From: Flavobacterium sp. N1736
GTDB lineage: Bacteria; Bacteroidota; Bacteroidia; Flavobacteriales; Flavobacteriaceae
DNA: 64,000 nt
Assembly: GCF_025947065.1 (NCBI RefSeq)
Contig: NZ_CP109994.1
Span: 3,348,001 to 3,412,000 of the forward strand
Direction of reading: 5' to 3'
Below, one piece after another: positions 18,881 to 27,716 of the stretch. Every line of letters starts with the position of its first letter. The stretch's first letter is position 1. The notes under the pieces were generated by a model that ran no database searches, was not told the DNA's origin, and saw only the letters and a program-made list of their open reading frames with translations. The translations under genes and the position numbers were made by a program.

Positions 18881-19081
18881 ATGAAAATTTTCACTTCCAT
18901 CTTAGTACTTTTAGCATTAGCTTTAATCGTTTTTAATATTACGTTGCTAGATTTTAAGAATCCTTTTCAGGGTGATAGTGCTGTAGCTTTTATTGGAATC
19001 GCAGCTTCTTTTTGCGCCGTTTTAATTCTTTTGATTTTTAGAATTTCAAAAAGAATTGAAGAAAAAATGAACGGCAGATAA
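18881..19081 (+). CDS. Small two-helix membrane protein
   Basis: This 66-residue protein consists of two hydrophobic segments (about 5-24 and 33-53) with a basic tail (FRISKRIEEKMNGR). I do not recognise a family. Its stop is followed after one base by the ATG of the oxidoreductase, so the two are probably translated from one mRNA. A role as a membrane partner is only a guess. Confidence 0.7.
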   Translation: MKIFTSILVLLALALIVFNITLLDFKNPFQGDSAVAFIGIAASFCAVLILLIFRISKRIEEKMNGR

Positions 19082-19082
19082 T

Positions 19083-19688
19083 ATGTTTGACGTTTTAATT
19101 ATTGGCGGAGGAGTTTCGGGCATGTCTTGTGCACTCGTTTTAGGATCTGCCAAAAACAAAGCTTTTGTTACCGATAAAAAAATCGGAATTTTTACACATC
19201 AAAAAAATTCTTCGTTACAAGAAGCAATTTTCTACAACGCTTATGGCATAACGCCAGGAAAATTAGGTTCTGATTTGCTTATAGAAAGCACACAGGATTT
19301 GGCAATGACTTACCCTCATATTACTCAGATTGCAAATGAAAAAGTAATTAGAGTTAAAGGTTCTTATCCTGAATTTACTGTAGTTACCAATAAAAATGAA
19401 TACAAAACCAAAAGTATCGTAATAGGAATTGGTTCTGCCAATACTTTTGATATTGAAGGTTTAATGCAATATATTGAACCGCACAAAAAAGCACTTCCCG
19501 AAAAACAACGTATTCAGCTTAAAAACGACGATCATAAAGTTGCTGATGGCATTTATGTTATTGGAACTCTTGCAGGCTGGAGAAGTCAACTGGCAATTGC
19601 AGCCGGAAGCGGCGCCGCTGTTGCAACAGATATTCTGACTTTATGGAATAACGGTGTGCAAACGCATTCTCACGATAGTATTCGATAA
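19083..19688 (+). CDS. Short FAD-dependent oxidoreductase
   Basis: The protein has 201 residues. It begins FDVLIIGGGVSGMSCAL, a dinucleotide-binding motif for FAD, and ends with GIYVIGTLAGWRSQLAIAAGSGAAVATDI, the C-terminal FAD-binding block of thioredoxin-reductase-like proteins. It is about 100 residues shorter than thioredoxin reductase. It lacks the NADPH domain and the CxxC pair, so it cannot do that reaction by itself. Such short forms are known in Bacteroidetes and the role is unclear. It is linked to the small membrane gene before it. Confidence 0.75.
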   Translation: MFDVLIIGGGVSGMSCALVLGSAKNKAFVTDKKIGIFTHQKNSSLQEAIFYNAYGITPGKLGSDLLIESTQDLAMTYPHITQIANEKVIRVKGSYPEFTVVTNKNEYKTKSIVIGIGSANTFDIEGLMQYIEPHKKALPEKQRIQLKNDDHKVADGIYVIGTLAGWRSQLAIAAGSGAAVATDILTLWNNGVQTHSHDSIR

Positions 19689-19697
19689 AACAAAAAA

Positions 19698-19762
19698 TAA
19701 ACCATTAAGACATTAAGTTATTAAGCGTTTGACTTAATTTTTCTTAATCTCTTAATGGTTTA
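19698..19762. terminator. Bidirectional terminator-like inverted repeat
   Basis: TAAACCATTAAG and CTTAATGGTTTA form the outer arms, with further CATTAAG/CTTAAT pairing inside. It lies between two convergent genes and is flanked by A/T runs. The loop is long, so confidence is moderate. Confidence 0.5.
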
Positions 19763-19783
19763 AAAATTTGTATGTTTTGTTAT

Positions 19784-20101
19784 TTATTTTACTGATACAA
19801 TCTCTTGTACTTTCATGTGTTTTTCGTCGTCGGTTTTCCAGATTTCTCCTTTTAACGAAACCTGATCTCCAATTTTAACTTGCTTGTAATTTTGAGGCCC
19901 GCCAACATTTACAATGCTTATGGTAGCGAAATAAACTTCTTTTGTATCTGTGGTAATTTTAGCTGTATAACCGTCTTTTCCTGATTCTATCGAATCTACT
20001 TTTCCTGTAATTGTGTTATTACTGTTGTTTTTCATAGAGTTACAAGAAATTACAAAAGCCATTAAAATCAATAATGCGCTTATTCTTTTTAGATTTTTCA
20101 T
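19784..20101 (-). CDS. Small lipoprotein with a predicted OB-like fold
   Basis: This 105-residue protein has a lipobox AFVISC (Cys at about 20), so it is a membrane-anchored lipoprotein. The mature part (NTITGKVDSIESGKDGYTAKITT..., IGDQVSLKGEIWKT) is a run of beta strands resembling short OB-fold exported proteins. I do not recognise a named family. It is a lone gene on this strand, 85 bases after the SnoaL-like gene. Confidence 0.7.
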   Translation of the reverse strand: MKNLKRISALLILMAFVISCNSMKNNSNNTITGKVDSIESGKDGYTAKITTDTKEVYFATISIVNVGGPQNYKQVKIGDQVSLKGEIWKTDDEKHMKVQEIVSVK

Positions 20102-20186
20102 ATTTTTATTTGTGTGTATTTAACTGCTAAGTTCGCTAAGTTTAAAGCGGAAAGTGTTACATTTTGCTTTAAAAAATTATTATTAT

Positions 20187-20552
20187 TTATTGCAAAACAA
20201 CGCAGCTTCCGGCAATTACTTTTAGGTTTTCGTCGAATTGTTTCCAAACCCTGATATAACGAAACGCTCCAACTAAAGGATTATTATCATACGTCCCTTT
20301 TAATGAAACTGTTACAGCGACAATCGCAGTATCATCTATTATATTAATAATTTGATCTGAAGCTTCCAGCATTTCAATTTGCATTTTCCCTAAACGATAC
20401 GATTCTAAATCAAGTTCTTTCGTAATCGTATTTCCATCAGGCAAATTGAACAGCAAATCGTCATGCAGCATTTTTTCTAAAGCAGAAACATCTGCTTTTT
20501 TAATTGCTGTCAAAAGTTCGATTTCCGCATTTACTATCGCTTCTATTTTCAT
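20187..20552 (-). CDS. SnoaL/NTF2-like (DUF4440) protein
   Basis: The protein has 121 residues with the pattern ELLTAIKKADVSALEKMLHDDLLFNLPDGNTITKE, typical of NTF2-like cone-shaped folds that bind small molecules. The C-terminal VGAFRYIRVWKQFDENLKVIAGSC is also standard. The catalytic role is unknown. It lies 15 bases after the Ctp protease gene and probably ends that operon. Confidence 0.8.
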   Translation of the reverse strand: MKIEAIVNAEIELLTAIKKADVSALEKMLHDDLLFNLPDGNTITKELDLESYRLGKMQIEMLEASDQIINIIDDTAIVAVTVSLKGTYDNNPLVGAFRYIRVWKQFDENLKVIAGSCVVLQ

Positions 20553-20567
20553 TTCAAAAAAATTAAA

Positions 20568-22145
20568 TTATTTCTTCGGATTTAAAACTACTTTAATCAT
20601 GGCGTCATCTTTTAGAATTACATCATAATAATACAACTCTCCATATAATTGTCTGGCAAATTCTGCAGTAATATAACGATTTACCAAGGCTTTTGTTTTG
20701 TCTAATTTTAAATCCAAACCTGTTAGCAGAATGTATTTTTTGAATTTATTAAAGTAAGCATCATTGCTTTTCATCTTCGCTAAAAACTGATTAAAGTGAA
20801 GTCCTGCAAAAGCATTTCGGTCTTTATCCAATTCTTCAAAAACAAAATGACCCACGATTCCGGTTTGCAATAAATAAGCGACATTTTCATTTCCGTGTTC
20901 TGCTTCCATTGGCACAAAAACATCCGGAACGATTCCGCCGCCACCGTAAACAATTCTTCCTTTTGGTGTTTTAAATTTTAAAGAATCTGCTACTTTTATA
21001 CTGTCTTTGGCATAAAGTTCACCCGTTTTAATACGATCTTCCGACTCTTTATAATATTCTTCGTTTCCTTTTTTATAGGGTTTCTGAATCGATCTTCCGG
21101 TTGGCGTATAATATCTGGCTACGGTTAATCGCACTGCCGATCCGTCATTGAAATCCATTTCGCGCTGTACCAAACCTTTCCCAAAAGAACGGCGTCCAAC
21201 AATAGTTCCGCGATCATTATCCTGTAGAGCTCCGGCTAAAATTTCACTTGCCGATGCACTATTTTCATTAATCAAAATGTATATTTTTCCGGTTTCAAAA
21301 CTTCCGCTTTTGGTGGCAAATGTTTTCTCGGTTGTTCCGTTTTTATTTTTGGTAAAAACGATAAGCTGTTTGTCTTTTAAAAACTCATCGGCAATAGCCA
21401 CAGCTTCTTCCATATAACCGCCTCCATTATCGCGAAGGTCAATTATAAGCGATTCAATACCATTTTGTTTTAACCTTGTCAAACCCGATTTAAACTCTTT
21501 ATAAGTTGTTTCGGCAAATCGATTGATTTTGATGTAACCGGTTTTATTGTCTAATAATAAAGATGCGTCAACACTTTTTATCGGAATGACATCTCTTTTT
21601 ATCTTGAATTTTAATTTCTTTTGTTCTGATTTTCTAAAAACGGTCAATTCGATTTCAGAACCTTTTATTCCTTTTAGTTTAGAGAATAAACTATCTGAAG
21701 GTAATTTTCGTCCAAATAATTTCGTTTTTCCTGCAAATAAAATTCGATCGCCTGATTTTAATCCGGCTTTTGCCGAAGGACCATTTTCAACCGGTCTTAT
21801 AATTGCTACAGAATCGCGATACATATAAAAGTTAATACCGATTCCTACGAAATCGCCTTTCATACTTTCTGCCACTTCTGCCTGTTCGCTTGGCGGAATA
21901 TAAACGGAATGCGGATCTAGTTTGGATAAAATATTGTCTACTGTAAGATTTACAATAGAATCTGTATTGACGCTATCAACATATTCATTATTGATAAAAT
22001 CGATCAGCTTGTTTAGTTTGGTTTTAGAACTGTTTTTAGCCAAAAGCTGATCATCAGCAGGAGCATTCATCATGCTTCCGAGAACGGTGCCAAGAGCAAA
22101 AGCTGCTCCTATAACTATGGGTAAATATGTTGAATTAAATTTCAT
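20568..22145 (-). CDS. C-terminal processing peptidase (S41 family)
   Basis: This 525-residue exported serine protease has an N-terminal membrane or signal segment (VIGAAFALGTVLGSMM), a PDZ domain (about 90-180, GIGINFYMYRDSVAIIRPVENGPSAKAGLKSGD), and the tail-specific protease core with NENSASASEILAGAL (Ser nucleophile) and GRRSFGKGLVQ (Lys base). It should cut periplasmic proteins at their C-termini. Its ATG follows directly on the stop codon of the deaminase gene with no gap, so the genes are coupled. Confidence 0.93.
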   Translation of the reverse strand: MKFNSTYLPIVIGAAFALGTVLGSMMNAPADDQLLAKNSSKTKLNKLIDFINNEYVDSVNTDSIVNLTVDNILSKLDPHSVYIPPSEQAEVAESMKGDFVGIGINFYMYRDSVAIIRPVENGPSAKAGLKSGDRILFAGKTKLFGRKLPSDSLFSKLKGIKGSEIELTVFRKSEQKKLKFKIKRDVIPIKSVDASLLLDNKTGYIKINRFAETTYKEFKSGLTRLKQNGIESLIIDLRDNGGGYMEEAVAIADEFLKDKQLIVFTKNKNGTTEKTFATKSGSFETGKIYILINENSASASEILAGALQDNDRGTIVGRRSFGKGLVQREMDFNDGSAVRLTVARYYTPTGRSIQKPYKKGNEEYYKESEDRIKTGELYAKDSIKVADSLKFKTPKGRIVYGGGGIVPDVFVPMEAEHGNENVAYLLQTGIVGHFVFEELDKDRNAFAGLHFNQFLAKMKSNDAYFNKFKKYILLTGLDLKLDKTKALVNRYITAEFARQLYGELYYYDVILKDDAMIKVVLNPKK

Positions 22146-22574
22146 TTATTCTTCTAAAACAGGAATATGTTCGACTTCGATACCTGCTTTTATTAAAAAT
22201 TGAATTCCTGAATCGTCGCGATAACCATCCTTATAAACGACTCTTTTTATCCCTGACTGATGTATTAATTTACTGCATTCTTTGCAGGGCGAAAGTGTAA
22301 TATACAATGTCGCACCTTCGCAGGATTGTGTAGATCGTGCTACTTTTAAGATGGCATTTGCCTCGGCATGCAAAACATCCCAACGGGTTAATCCGTCTTC
22401 ATCTTCGCAGCAATTTTCAAATCCGGATGGTGTACCATTGTAACCATCAGAAATAATCATTCGGTCTTTTACGATAATCGCGCCTACTTGTTTACGCTTG
22501 CAATACGAGAGCAAACTCCATTCTTTGGCAATTCGAAGATACGCTTTATCGTATTTATTTAATTTTACTTCCAT
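22146..22574 (-). CDS. Deoxycytidylate (dCMP) deaminase
   Basis: This 142-residue enzyme has the zinc motifs HAEANAIL and PCKECSKLIHQSG and a second cysteine-rich block ENCCEDEDGLTRWD, as in ComEB/dCMP deaminases. It makes dUMP for thymidylate synthesis. A cytidine deaminase role is less likely because of the SDGYNGTPSGFENC block. It lies between the HupE-like gene (5 bases) and ctp (0 bases) in a minus-strand operon. Confidence 0.93.
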   Translation of the reverse strand: MEVKLNKYDKAYLRIAKEWSLLSYCKRKQVGAIIVKDRMIISDGYNGTPSGFENCCEDEDGLTRWDVLHAEANAILKVARSTQSCEGATLYITLSPCKECSKLIHQSGIKRVVYKDGYRDDSGIQFLIKAGIEVEHIPVLEE

Positions 22575-22579
22575 TTAAT

Positions 22580-23173
22580 TTATCTGTTCCAAATTGGGCT
22601 TTCTAAAATCATCGGAATCACAACTCCGATAATAAAAGCCGACATTACAAGTGCCCAATCGCGTTTTGAAAAACGAAATACGGTTTGTACAATATATGAT
22701 AGTAACAAAACCACAAAAACTACAACAAGCTGTGCGGTTTCGATACCTAACGCAAATTCCCCTAAAGGTAATAATTTTGACGTTGCGGTACCTCCTAAAA
22801 TTGTTTTAAAATAATTTGAAAATCCTAATCCGTGAATAATTCCGAAAAACAAGGTCACAAAAAAGATCAAATTCAATCCATCATTTTTAGTTGCTTTTCC
22901 TGCTGTAAACAAATGATAAAATGCTGTTACCAAGATTGTAATTGGAATTAAAAACTCGACAATGTTTACTTTTACAGCAATGATTCCAAAAACAGAAAGC
23001 ACTAAAGCTAATGTGTGACCAACTGTAAAAACAGTTACTAAGAGCAAAATTCTTTTCCAGTCTTTAAAGGTGTAAGGAACTGTTAATGCGATTAAAAAAA
23101 GAACGTGATCATAAGCGTGAATATCTAAAACATGCTTTAATCCTATCTGAAAATAAATCCAAAATTCTGACAT
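22580..23173 (-). CDS. HupE/UreJ-like membrane protein
   Basis: This 197-residue protein has six hydrophobic segments. HILDIHAYDHVLFLIAL-like (GLKHVLDIHAYDHVLFL) and HTLALVLSVFGI near the N-terminus and FGIIHGLGFSNYF in the middle are signatures of the HupE/UreJ group, often linked to nickel or cobalt handling. Here there are no hydrogenase or urease genes nearby, so the substrate is uncertain. It is the first gene of the hupE-dCMP deaminase-ctp-SnoaL unit. A TAAGTTTA box lies about 30 bases upstream. Confidence 0.82.
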   Translation of the reverse strand: MSEFWIYFQIGLKHVLDIHAYDHVLFLIALTVPYTFKDWKRILLLVTVFTVGHTLALVLSVFGIIAVKVNIVEFLIPITILVTAFYHLFTAGKATKNDGLNLIFFVTLFFGIIHGLGFSNYFKTILGGTATSKLLPLGEFALGIETAQLVVVFVVLLLSYIVQTVFRFSKRDWALVMSAFIIGVVIPMILESPIWNR

Positions 23174-23314
23174 AGAGGTAATGATATTAATTGATTAAGG
23201 GGTTGTAAACTTACGATTTATTTTGAAAAATACGGAAACCCCGATATTAATTCAACGCAGAAAATAAAGTTAAATTTTATGAGAAAATTAAAATTATTAA
23301 TTTAAAATAAGATT

Positions 23315-23322
23315 TATATTTG
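23315..23322 (+). promoter_or_regulatory. -7 box of the TerB-like gene
   Basis: TATATTTG fits TAnnTTTG. The GTG at 23324 lies two bases after it, before transcription could start. The box therefore fixes the translation start at the ATG at 23345. Confidence 0.6.
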
Positions 23323-23344
23323 CGTGATAAAAAACTCTATAATT

Positions 23345-23776
23345 ATGTCATTTTCAGATTTATTCGATAGCGAATTCAAACAAAGAAACAAAGGTCACTT
23401 TTCAGCAATTGTTCGTGTAGCTTTAGCAGACGGGATTGTGCATCCGGAAGAAAAGAGTTTCTTGGATAAATTAGCTTCACGTTTAGAAATTTCAGAGACT
23501 GAATACGAAGAAATTCTAAACGATCCTTTAAAATATCCAATCAACCCGCCTTATTTACACGTTCAGCGTTTAGAGCGTTTATACGATTTAACTAGAATGG
23601 TGCACGTAGATCATCATTTAGAAGATCAACAAGAAGTAATGTTAAGAAAATTAGGAATTGCTTTAGGTTTTACGCCAAGCAACGTAAATTATATCATAGC
23701 AAAAGCATTATCATTAGTAGATAAAAAAGTAGATGCAGACACTTTTGTTTACGAAATGCAGCATATGCATAAATAG
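23345..23776 (+). CDS. TerB-like tellurite resistance family protein
   Basis: This 143-residue all-helical protein has FSAIVRVALADGIVHPEEKSFLDKLASRLEIS, the metal-binding acidic helix pattern of the TerB fold. There are no other ter genes nearby, so a role in tellurite resistance should not be assumed. TerB folds occur in many stress-related proteins. The start at 23345 is chosen from the promoter position; an upstream GTG would add seven residues. Confidence 0.82.
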   Translation: MSFSDLFDSEFKQRNKGHFSAIVRVALADGIVHPEEKSFLDKLASRLEISETEYEEILNDPLKYPINPPYLHVQRLERLYDLTRMVHVDHHLEDQQEVMLRKLGIALGFTPSNVNYIIAKALSLVDKKVDADTFVYEMQHMHK

Positions 23777-23784
23777 TAATCAGT

Positions 23785-23970
23785 TTTCAGTCGCAGTTTT
23801 CAGTTTTCAGTCACAGTATTCAGACTTGAAAATAGTAATCAGTTGCAGTCGCAGTTTTCAGACTAAATGTATATAAAATAAACCCGACAGATTTTTAAAA
23901 TCTGTCGGGTTTTCTATTTTTATTCAAACCAAGACTGTCACTGTAAACTGTAAACTGAGACTGAAAACTT
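23785..23970. repeat. TTTTCAGTC-type inverted repeats around a terminator
   Basis: Several CAGTTTTCAGTC/GCAGTTTTCAG units (23780-23860) face inverted copies (CTGTAAACTGAGACTGAAAAC, 23940-23968) across the terminator at 23881. The same unit occurs at 50982-51060. These are dispersed low-complexity repeats between convergent genes. Confidence 0.7.
23881..23911. terminator. Bidirectional terminator between the TerB-like gene and fbp
   Basis: A perfect 15-base stem (AACCCGACAGATTTT and its inverse) has a one-base centre and T/A runs on both sides. It can end transcription from both converging genes. Confidence 0.85.
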
Positions 23971-24976
23971 AAAGCTCCTCCGCCATAAACTGCTCCGCTT
24001 TTTCTACCATATTATAGCTTCCGCAGAAAAACGGAACTCTTTGGTGCAATTCGGTTGGCTGGATTTCCATGATTCTTCCAAAACCATCTGTTGCTTTTCC
24101 TCCTGCCTGTTCTGCAATAAACGCCATCGGATTACATTCATATAATAAACGTAATTTTCCTTTAGGTGCTTTTGAACTTGTTGGATAAAGATAAATTCCG
24201 CCTTTGATCATATTTCTATGAAAATCAGAAACCAGACTTCCTATATATCTTGATGTATAAGGTCTGTCGTCTTCTTCGCGCTGACAATATTTAATATAGT
24301 TTTTTACTCCTTGCGGAAAATGCACATAATTGCCTTCGTTTACCGAATAAATATGCCCGTCTTGCGGAAATTTCATATTTGGGTGTGACAAATAAAATGT
24401 TCCAATAGCCGGATTCAGTGTAAAACCATTTACGCCAAAACCTGTCGTGTAAACTAACATTGTTGAAGTTCCGTAAATAACATATCCTGCCGCTACCTGA
24501 TTTACTCCCGGTTGTAAAAAATCCTCACTTTTAACCGGAGTACCAATTGGTGTCACTCTTCTAAAAACCGAAAAAATGGTTCCCAGAGAAACGTTGACAT
24601 CAATGTTTGAAGATCCGTCAAGCGGATCCATTAAGATCACGTACTTATTATTATGACTGTTGTCGCTCCCCTGAACAGTAATAAAATCGTCGTTTTCTTC
24701 TGAAGCAATTCCACAGACAATCTCGCGGTTAATTAACGTCTGGATAAATACTTCGTTTGCATACACATCTAATTTTTGCTGATCTTCTCCCTGAATATTT
24801 TGTTCGCCTGCTGCGCCAATAATATCCACTAATCCTGCTTTGTTTACTTTATAGTTGACAACCTTGGCTGCCAAACGTATTGAATTGATAATTCGGGAAA
24901 GCTCGCCCGACGAATATTGAAATGCTTTTTGGTTCTCAATAATAAACTCTCCCAGTGTTTTATTGCGTTCTTCCAT
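23969..24976 (-). CDS. fbp: Class I fructose-1,6-bisphosphatase
   Basis: This 335-residue gluconeogenic enzyme removes the 1-phosphate from fructose 1,6-bisphosphate. The metal-binding motif [12 protein letters not shown] lies near residue 117, and [37 protein letters not shown] forms the substrate and second metal part. The length is normal. It is divergent from the GNAT gene and has a weak GATATTTG box upstream. Confidence 0.96.
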   Translation of the reverse strand: MEERNKTLGEFIIENQKAFQYSSGELSRIINSIRLAAKVVNYKVNKAGLVDIIGAAGEQNIQGEDQQKLDVYANEVFIQTLINREIVCGIASEENDDFITVQGSDNSHNNKYVILMDPLDGSSNIDVNVSLGTIFSVFRRVTPIGTPVKSEDFLQPGVNQVAAGYVIYGTSTMLVYTTGFGVNGFTLNPAIGTFYLSHPNMKFPQDGHIYSVNEGNYVHFPQGVKNYIKYCQREEDDRPYTSRYIGSLVSDFHRNMIKGGIYLYPTSSKAPKGKLRLLYECNPMAFIAEQAGGKATDGFGRIMEIQPTELHQRVPFFCGSYNMVEKAEQFMAEEL

Positions 24977-25047
24977 TACTAAATCGTTGTAGTTTTAATT
25001 TTAAGTCACAAATATCGTTTTTTTTGTGAGAATGATTTAAAAATTAT

Positions 25048-25076
25048 TTTGTTAGTTTGCTACTATTATATATTTG
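25048..25076 (+). promoter_or_regulatory. Promoter of the GNAT gene
   Basis: TTTG (25048-25051), a 17-base spacer and TATATTTG (25069-25076) match the Bacteroidetes promoter form fully. The ATG follows 70 bases later. Confidence 0.7.
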
Positions 25077-25146
25077 CTAATTAAAGGCAAGAAGCAACGA
25101 ATAAAAAAACGCATATTTAGCTAATAAACAATTAATAATAAGAATA

Positions 25147-25635
25147 ATGAATATTAGAAAAGGAAATCCTGAAGACATGAAAGCGGTTCTGGAACTGATT
25201 CAGGAATTGGCAATATTCGAAAAAGAACCTGAAGCTGTTGTTATAACAGAAGAAGATTTGATACGTGACGGTTTTGGCGAAAAACCACTATTTCACGTTT
25301 TTGTAGCGGAGATTGAAAATGACGAATTAAAGAAAGAAATTGTTGGAATCGCATTGTATTATTATCGTTACTCGACCTGGAAAGGAAAAACGATTCACCT
25401 TGAAGATTTAATTGTGAAAGAAAAAATGCGCGGTACCGGTTTGGGTTCTGCTCTTTATTCTGAAATTATGAAACAGGGAAAAAGAGATAATGTGAGAAGA
25501 ATTGAATGGAATGTTCTCGACTGGAATACTCCGGCGGTAAATTTCTATAAGAATTCAGGCGCAAGAATTCTTGAAGACTGGCAGGTTGTTCAAATGGATC
25601 AGGCGGGAATTAATTCTTTTTTAGAAAAATTGTAA
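25147..25635 (+). CDS. GNAT N-acetyltransferase, diamine acetyltransferase-like
   Basis: This 162-residue enzyme resembles the SSAT/thialysine branch: IHLEDLIVKEKMRGTGLGSALYSEIM contains the acetyl-CoA pyrophosphate loop (R-x-x-G-x-G), and WNVLDWNTPAVNFYKNSGARILEDW is the C-terminal signature. Substrates in the branch are polyamines or lysine analogues; here that is inferred, not shown. It is a single gene with its own promoter, followed by a long repeat. Confidence 0.88.
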   Translation: MNIRKGNPEDMKAVLELIQELAIFEKEPEAVVITEEDLIRDGFGEKPLFHVFVAEIENDELKKEIVGIALYYYRYSTWKGKTIHLEDLIVKEKMRGTGLGSALYSEIMKQGKRDNVRRIEWNVLDWNTPAVNFYKNSGARILEDWQVVQMDQAGINSFLEKL

Positions 25636-25642
25636 AAAATAG

Positions 25643-25819
25643 TTTGCCACAGATTATTAAGATTAAAATGATTTTAAAATCTGTCTTAGTTTGCCAAAAA
25701 TTTCACTAATTCACACGAATAATGAGAGGAGTTCATTATAAATCACACAAGCTAATTAGTGAAAATTTGTGAAATTCGTGGCGAAAAAATCAGTGAAAAT
25801 CATTTAATCTGTGGCAGAA
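25643..25819. repeat. Dispersed inverted repeat (GCCACAGATTA / TAATCTGTGGC type)
   Basis: TTTGCCACAGATTA at the left faces TAATCTGTGGCAGA at the right. An inner pair, TTTCACTAATTCACACGAAT, faces GAAAATTTGTGAAATTCGTGG. It fills the gap between the GNAT gene and lysC. This is a known style of Flavobacterium intergenic repeat; no gene is seen. Confidence 0.75.
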
Positions 25820-25883
25820 AAAAACATAAAGAATAGCAGGTTTCATTAATCTGAAATCTAAAATTAAAAATCTAAAATCAGTA

Positions 25884-27143
25884 ATGAGAGTATTTAAATT
25901 TGGAGGAGCATCTGTAAAAGATGCAGATGGAATTAAAAACGTATATGACGTTTTACAAAAAGTGGGTTATGAAGATGTGATTTTGGTAGTTTCGGCTATG
26001 GGAAAAACCACAAATGCTCTTGAAGTTGTTATCAAGAATTATTTTGATCAATCAGAAGCGTTGAATTCATCTGTACAGGAAATTAAAAATTACCACAATC
26101 AAATCGTATTAGATTTATTTGAAGATGAAAAACACGAAGTTTTCGCTGCGGTAAACGATCAATTTTCTGAATTGGAATATTTTCTGGCACATAATAAATC
26201 ACCAAATTACAATTTTGTTTACGACCAGATTGTGAGTTTTGGAGAGTTGATTTCGACTACGATTTTAAGTCATTATATGAATTTCAGAGGTATTCAGACG
26301 CAATGGCTTGATGTTCGTAATTTCATTAAAACCAATGCAAACTACAGAGATGCAGAAGTGGATTGGGAAACTACACAACAGCTTATCAGCCAAAATGTAC
26401 CAAGAAAAATATTGAACATTACGCAAGGGTTTTTAGGTGCCGATGAAAATAACTTCACTACAACTTTAGGGCGTGAAGGTTCTGATTATACTGCAGGGAT
26501 TTTTGCTTATTGTCTTGGTGCAGAAAGCGTAACAATCTGGAAAGACGTTCCGGGAGTTATGAATGCGGATCCGCGTTATTTTGAAAATGCAAGTTTGTTA
26601 AACCAAATTTCGTATCGTGAAGCAATCGAATTGGCTTTTTACGGAGCAACGGTTATTCACCCAAAAACATTACAGCCTTTACAGAAAAAAGAAATTCCGT
26701 TATACGTAAAATCGTTTATCAACCCATTATTAAAAGGAACTTGTGTTTCTAAAGGTGTTGATTTAGAACCGCAATATCCTTGTTTTATTGTAAAAAGAGA
26801 ACAGCTTTTAATTTCGCTTTCATCTATAGATTTCTCTTTTATTATGGAAGAAAACATCAGTGAAATTTTTGGTTTATTCCACGAATTCAAAATCAAAGTA
26901 AACTTAATTCAGAACTCTGCGATTAGTTTTTCTGTTTGTGTAGAGGATAAATTCGGAAACTTCAATGAATTGAACGCGATTTTGTCGAAAAAATTCAAAG
27001 TAGATTATAGCGAGAATGTAACTTTATATACCATTCGTCACTTTACAGAACAAGCGGCACAAACTGTTGAAGAAAACAAAGCTGTTTTATTGAAACAAGT
27101 AAGTAGAGAAACGATGCAAATTGTAACTAAAGAACTTAATTAA
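25884..27143 (+). CDS. lysC: Aspartate kinase (monofunctional)
   Basis: This 419-residue enzyme phosphorylates aspartate, the entry to lysine, threonine and methionine synthesis. The start MRVFKFGGASVKDADGI carries the KFGG nucleotide motif. TTLGREGSDYTAGIFAYCL and VTIWKDVPGVMNADPRY are the family blocks, followed by paired ACT domains from about residue 290. There is no homoserine dehydrogenase domain. It is transcribed alone, with a strong terminator 38 bases after the stop. Confidence 0.95.
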   Translation: MRVFKFGGASVKDADGIKNVYDVLQKVGYEDVILVVSAMGKTTNALEVVIKNYFDQSEALNSSVQEIKNYHNQIVLDLFEDEKHEVFAAVNDQFSELEYFLAHNKSPNYNFVYDQIVSFGELISTTILSHYMNFRGIQTQWLDVRNFIKTNANYRDAEVDWETTQQLISQNVPRKILNITQGFLGADENNFTTTLGREGSDYTAGIFAYCLGAESVTIWKDVPGVMNADPRYFENASLLNQISYREAIELAFYGATVIHPKTLQPLQKKEIPLYVKSFINPLLKGTCVSKGVDLEPQYPCFIVKREQLLISLSSIDFSFIMEENISEIFGLFHEFKIKVNLIQNSAISFSVCVEDKFGNFNELNAILSKKFKVDYSENVTLYTIRHFTEQAAQTVEENKAVLLKQVSRETMQIVTKELN

Positions 27144-27180
27144 TTTTACTCTATAAAAGATAATATTAATTCAATATATT

Positions 27181-27213
27181 AAAAAGGTTTCACTTAATGT
27201 GAAACCTTTTTTT
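27181..27213. terminator. Terminator between lysC and the XRE regulator
   Basis: A perfect 13-base stem (AAAAAGGTTTCAC and its inverse) has a TTAAT loop and T/A tracts on both sides. It serves lysC and, on the other strand, the convergent regulator gene. Confidence 0.9.
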
Positions 27214-27215
27214 GT

Positions 27216-27569
27216 TTAGCTTTTATCTTTATTTAAATTCCTGATTATAGTTTTTAAGTCTTCAATTTGTAACTCGTATTGTTTAATAATTCTTCTGTAA
27301 ACGCTCAACGTCAAAATTTCTGTTAATTGTTCCCTATCTGTCAAGTTTTCCTCAGTAAAAAATCCTGATTCTTTCTTGACCAAATCCTGGGGAGCTATTT
27401 CAAAAACTTCACAAATTCTAGTAAAATGACTTGCCCAAGAAGTACTTTCTCCGCGTTCCATTCTTGCATATGCAGATTGTGATATATGTAAAAAACCAGC
27501 AACTTCTTCCTGCGACATATTTTTTGCTTTACGCAATTGTTTTAGTTTATTTCCTACAGTAATATTCAT
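27216..27569 (-). CDS. XRE-family transcriptional regulator of the peptide locus
   Basis: This 117-residue protein has a helix-turn-helix domain at about 5-62 (KLKQLRKAKNMSQEEVAGFLHISQSAYARMERGES) and a C-terminal helical, probably coiled-coil part (YRRIIKQYELQIEDLKTIIRNL). It is divergent from the peptide-export cluster, and a 10-12-10 inverted repeat lies in its promoter region. This arrangement suggests it controls the two 66-base boxes in the locus, but that is inference. Confidence 0.85.
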   Translation of the reverse strand: MNITVGNKLKQLRKAKNMSQEEVAGFLHISQSAYARMERGESTSWASHFTRICEVFEIAPQDLVKKESGFFTEENLTDREQLTEILTLSVYRRIIKQYELQIEDLKTIIRNLNKDKS

Positions 27570-27584
27570 AATTTAACCCTTTTA

Positions 27585-27616
27585 TTGTCGTAAACATAAG
27601 AAATAATTTACAACAA
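27585..27616. promoter_or_regulatory. Candidate operator of the XRE regulator
   Basis: TTGTCGTAAA (27585-27594) and TTTACAACAA (27607-27616) form an inverted repeat with one mismatch and a 12-base spacer. A -7-like TATGTTTA box of the regulator on the minus strand overlaps it. The spacing suits a dimeric HTH protein, suggesting self-repression. Confidence 0.45.
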
Positions 27617-27646
27617 CATGAATAGAAGATATAAGAAAAACTAATT

Positions 27647-27712
27647 ATGCGAATTCAGACTTGAAATAACCGTTTTTCGCATAAGGATAAGTTTGAATCC
27701 TTTATAATTTTG
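27647..27712 (+). promoter_or_regulatory. 66-base regulatory box, copy 1
   Basis: The box begins with ATGCGAA, has its inverse TTCGCAT after 22 bases, then a TAAGTTTG and a TAATTTTG box (27705-27712), and ends five bases before a 30-codon ORF. Copy 2 at 28115 has the same length and differs at three positions. The inverted arms could be an operator or an RNA hairpin; TAATTTTG is the probable -7 element. Confidence 0.75.
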
Positions 27713-27716
27713 AATA

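Noticed and set aside
23785..23970. CRISPR-like array from the repeated CAGTTTTCAG units
   Set aside because: The units are of varied length without regular spacers, and inverted copies are present. No cas genes are nearby.
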